Assembly: GCA_900547615.1 (NCBI GenBank)
Contig: URHH01000144.1
Coordinates: forward strand, 1-6,218
DNA from: an uncultured Blautia sp.
Lineage (GTDB): Bacteria > Bacillota > Clostridia > Lachnospirales > Lachnospiraceae
Direction of reading: 5' to 3'
Length of the DNA stretch: 6,218 nucleotides
In this document: piece by piece, positions 5,079 through 6,218 of the stretch
Position numbering within the stretch: the stretch's first letter is position 1
Layout: every line of letters starts with the position of its first letter
Program-made: the position numbers and the translations under genes
Notes under the pieces: model-generated
Told to the model about the DNA's origin: nothing
The model's database searches: none
What the model saw: the letters and a program-made list of their open reading frames with translations, nothing else

Positions 5079-6215
5079 TTATTTCAGACGGTGCATATAA
5101 GTAAGCTCTGTAAGAGAATCGCCTTCGCTGCTCAGCATTTTATGAATATCTTCTATCATAACGCCAAGTCCTGTGGATTCCTGAAAGAGATTTTTCCCCG
5201 TACACCACACATTTCCGTTTTTCACTGCCTTAAAATCTTTTAAAAGACTGCTTTTTTCAAGAAGCTGCTCCATCGTCTGAAGTTCTCCGTCAATGGCGCT
5301 GTTATAAATAATGTAATCCGCATCTTTCGCCTTTGCGTAAAACTCTTCCATCTGCATATTGACTGTGGAGAGCGCATTGTCATCTTCCCCGAGATTTTCA
5401 AAAATATATCTGCCTCCTGCAAGCTCGATCATTTTGGAAACGTAATCGTTTGATTTCCGTACATTTGCCAGACCATTTGTGGTAATATAGAAAAACGCCA
5501 CTGTTTTTCCTGTATTTTCTTCTGAGAGAACAGATTCCATTCGTTCTTCCTGTTCCTTAAAAAGCCGTTCCGCTTCCTCTTCTTTTCCAAGGAGCACGCC
5601 GTAAAGTTTAATCCATTCTGTACGTCCAATCGGGTGAGATTCATAGCTGGAACGCTCCACAAGTACGGGAATTTTAAACTGCTCCAGTTTTTCCTTTACC
5701 TCCGGCGTATGGTAAATCATGGTAGATTCCACTGCAAGACTGCAGTTTTCTCCGAGAATCAGCTCATAGTCCGGCGCATTATATTTCCCTGCAAAAAGAA
5801 TGCTTCCGTCTTTCAGCGCCTTTTTTGCCTCCTCTATATACCAGCCGTTTTCATTTGTACCGGAGAGACGTATGCTTTCCAACCCGTCAAGAGATACAAA
5901 AAAATCCATAGCGGAGGTTGCTACAAGATATATATTGTTTAACGGCTGTTTTAAAACCGCAATATTCTCTTCCATATTTTCCGGTGCTTCTTTTCCCTCC
6001 GGAACTATAAGAAATTTATCGCTGTCTGCGATTGTGATCAAAGCGTATCCGCCTTTATAATAATCAACCGAAAATTCTTCTGCATAAGAAAGCTCCATGC
6101 TTCTTTCATATTCCAGACCGGAAACAGAAGAAGCCTCCTTCGCCTGTACAGAAAAAGTACAGGCAAAAAGAAGCATCATTGAAAACAGAAGAAGGTACTT
6201 TACTGTTTTTTTCAT
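5079..6215 (-). CDS. ABC transporter substrate-binding protein, FecB/BtuF-like (Peripla_BP_2 class)
   Basis: Extracytoplasmic capture protein of the importer encoded by the next two genes. The 378-residue product starts with MKK, a hydrophobic stretch (7-18) and then LFAC at 16-19, a plausible but off-consensus lipobox; an alternative signal peptidase I site is VQA at 23-25. Lipid anchoring at Cys19 is expected for a Gram-positive binding protein but not certain. Family hallmarks are the two-lobe layout, HPIGRTEWIKLYG at 194-206 followed by a long Glu/Lys-rich linker helix (210-232), and a second lobe from about 237. Glu200 is a candidate contact to the permease arginines, by analogy with BtuF. 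The substrate cannot be read from the sequence; iron-siderophore, heme and corrinoid are all possible. It is the first visible gene of the operon. Only three bases lie upstream of the ATG, so the ribosome site, promoter and any Fur-type operator fall outside the window. The start rests on the signal peptide. Confidence 0.88.
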   Translation of the reverse strand: MKKTVKYLLLFSMMLLFACTFSVQAKEASSVSGLEYERSMELSYAEEFSVDYYKGGYALITIADSDKFLIVPEGKEAPENMEENIAVLKQPLNNIYLVATSAMDFFVSLDGLESIRLSGTNENGWYIEEAKKALKDGSILFAGKYNAPDYELILGENCSLAVESTMIYHTPEVKEKLEQFKIPVLVERSSYESHPIGRTEWIKLYGVLLGKEEEAERLFKEQEERMESVLSEENTGKTVAFFYITTNGLANVRKSNDYVSKMIELAGGRYIFENLGEDDNALSTVNMQMEEFYAKAKDADYIIYNSAIDGELQTMEQLLEKSSLLKDFKAVKNGNVWCTGKNLFQESTGLGVMIEDIHKMLSSEGDSLTELTYMHRLK

Positions 6216-6218
6216 TAT

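Overview
The window looks like chromosomal DNA of a low-to-moderate-GC Gram-positive anaerobe, most likely a clostridium of the Lachnospiraceae type. This is inferred from strong AGGAGG-type ribosome sites, a textbook TTGACA/TATAAT promoter, U-tract terminators and the protein families; no marker gene fixes the species. All four convincing genes are on the minus strand, so transcription runs from right to left.

Right and centre (6215 to 2899): a three-gene ABC importer operon in the order substrate-binding protein (5079-6215), FecCD-type permease (4035-5054) and ATPase (2914-4020), with gaps of 24 and 14 bases. It belongs to the iron-siderophore/heme/cobalamin class of importers. The substrate cannot be fixed from sequence, and the operon promoter lies beyond the right edge. 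The ATPase carries an extra C-terminal domain of about 110 residues. The operon ends in a U-tract terminator (2899-2928) whose loop contains the ATPase stop codon.

Centre left (2888 to 588): a separate transcription unit encoding a ZntA/CadA-type P1B ATPase that exports Zn/Cd/Pb-like divalent metals. Its His/Cys-rich N-terminus precedes a CxxC metal-binding domain. It has its own consensus promoter with two overlapping palindromes near the start point, the first closely resembling an ArsR/SmtB-family metal-repressor operator. No repressor gene is in the window.

Left (1-587): no credible gene. It holds several hairpins, including a perfect 15-bp bidirectional terminator (406-447) that probably ends the metal-ATPase transcript. 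Further left are a Crp-like palindrome, a palindromic AT-rich element with TATAAT boxes, and a tandem stem-loop region followed by a strong Shine-Dalgarno and a 13-residue mini-ORF; these may be the leader of something outside the window.

Together the genes describe metal homeostasis: uptake of a probable metal chelate by the importer and efflux of toxic divalent cations by the ATPase, under separate promoters. I see no mobile element, CRISPR array, tRNA or rRNA. The most unusual points are the ATPase C-terminal domain and the shared-arm double operator.
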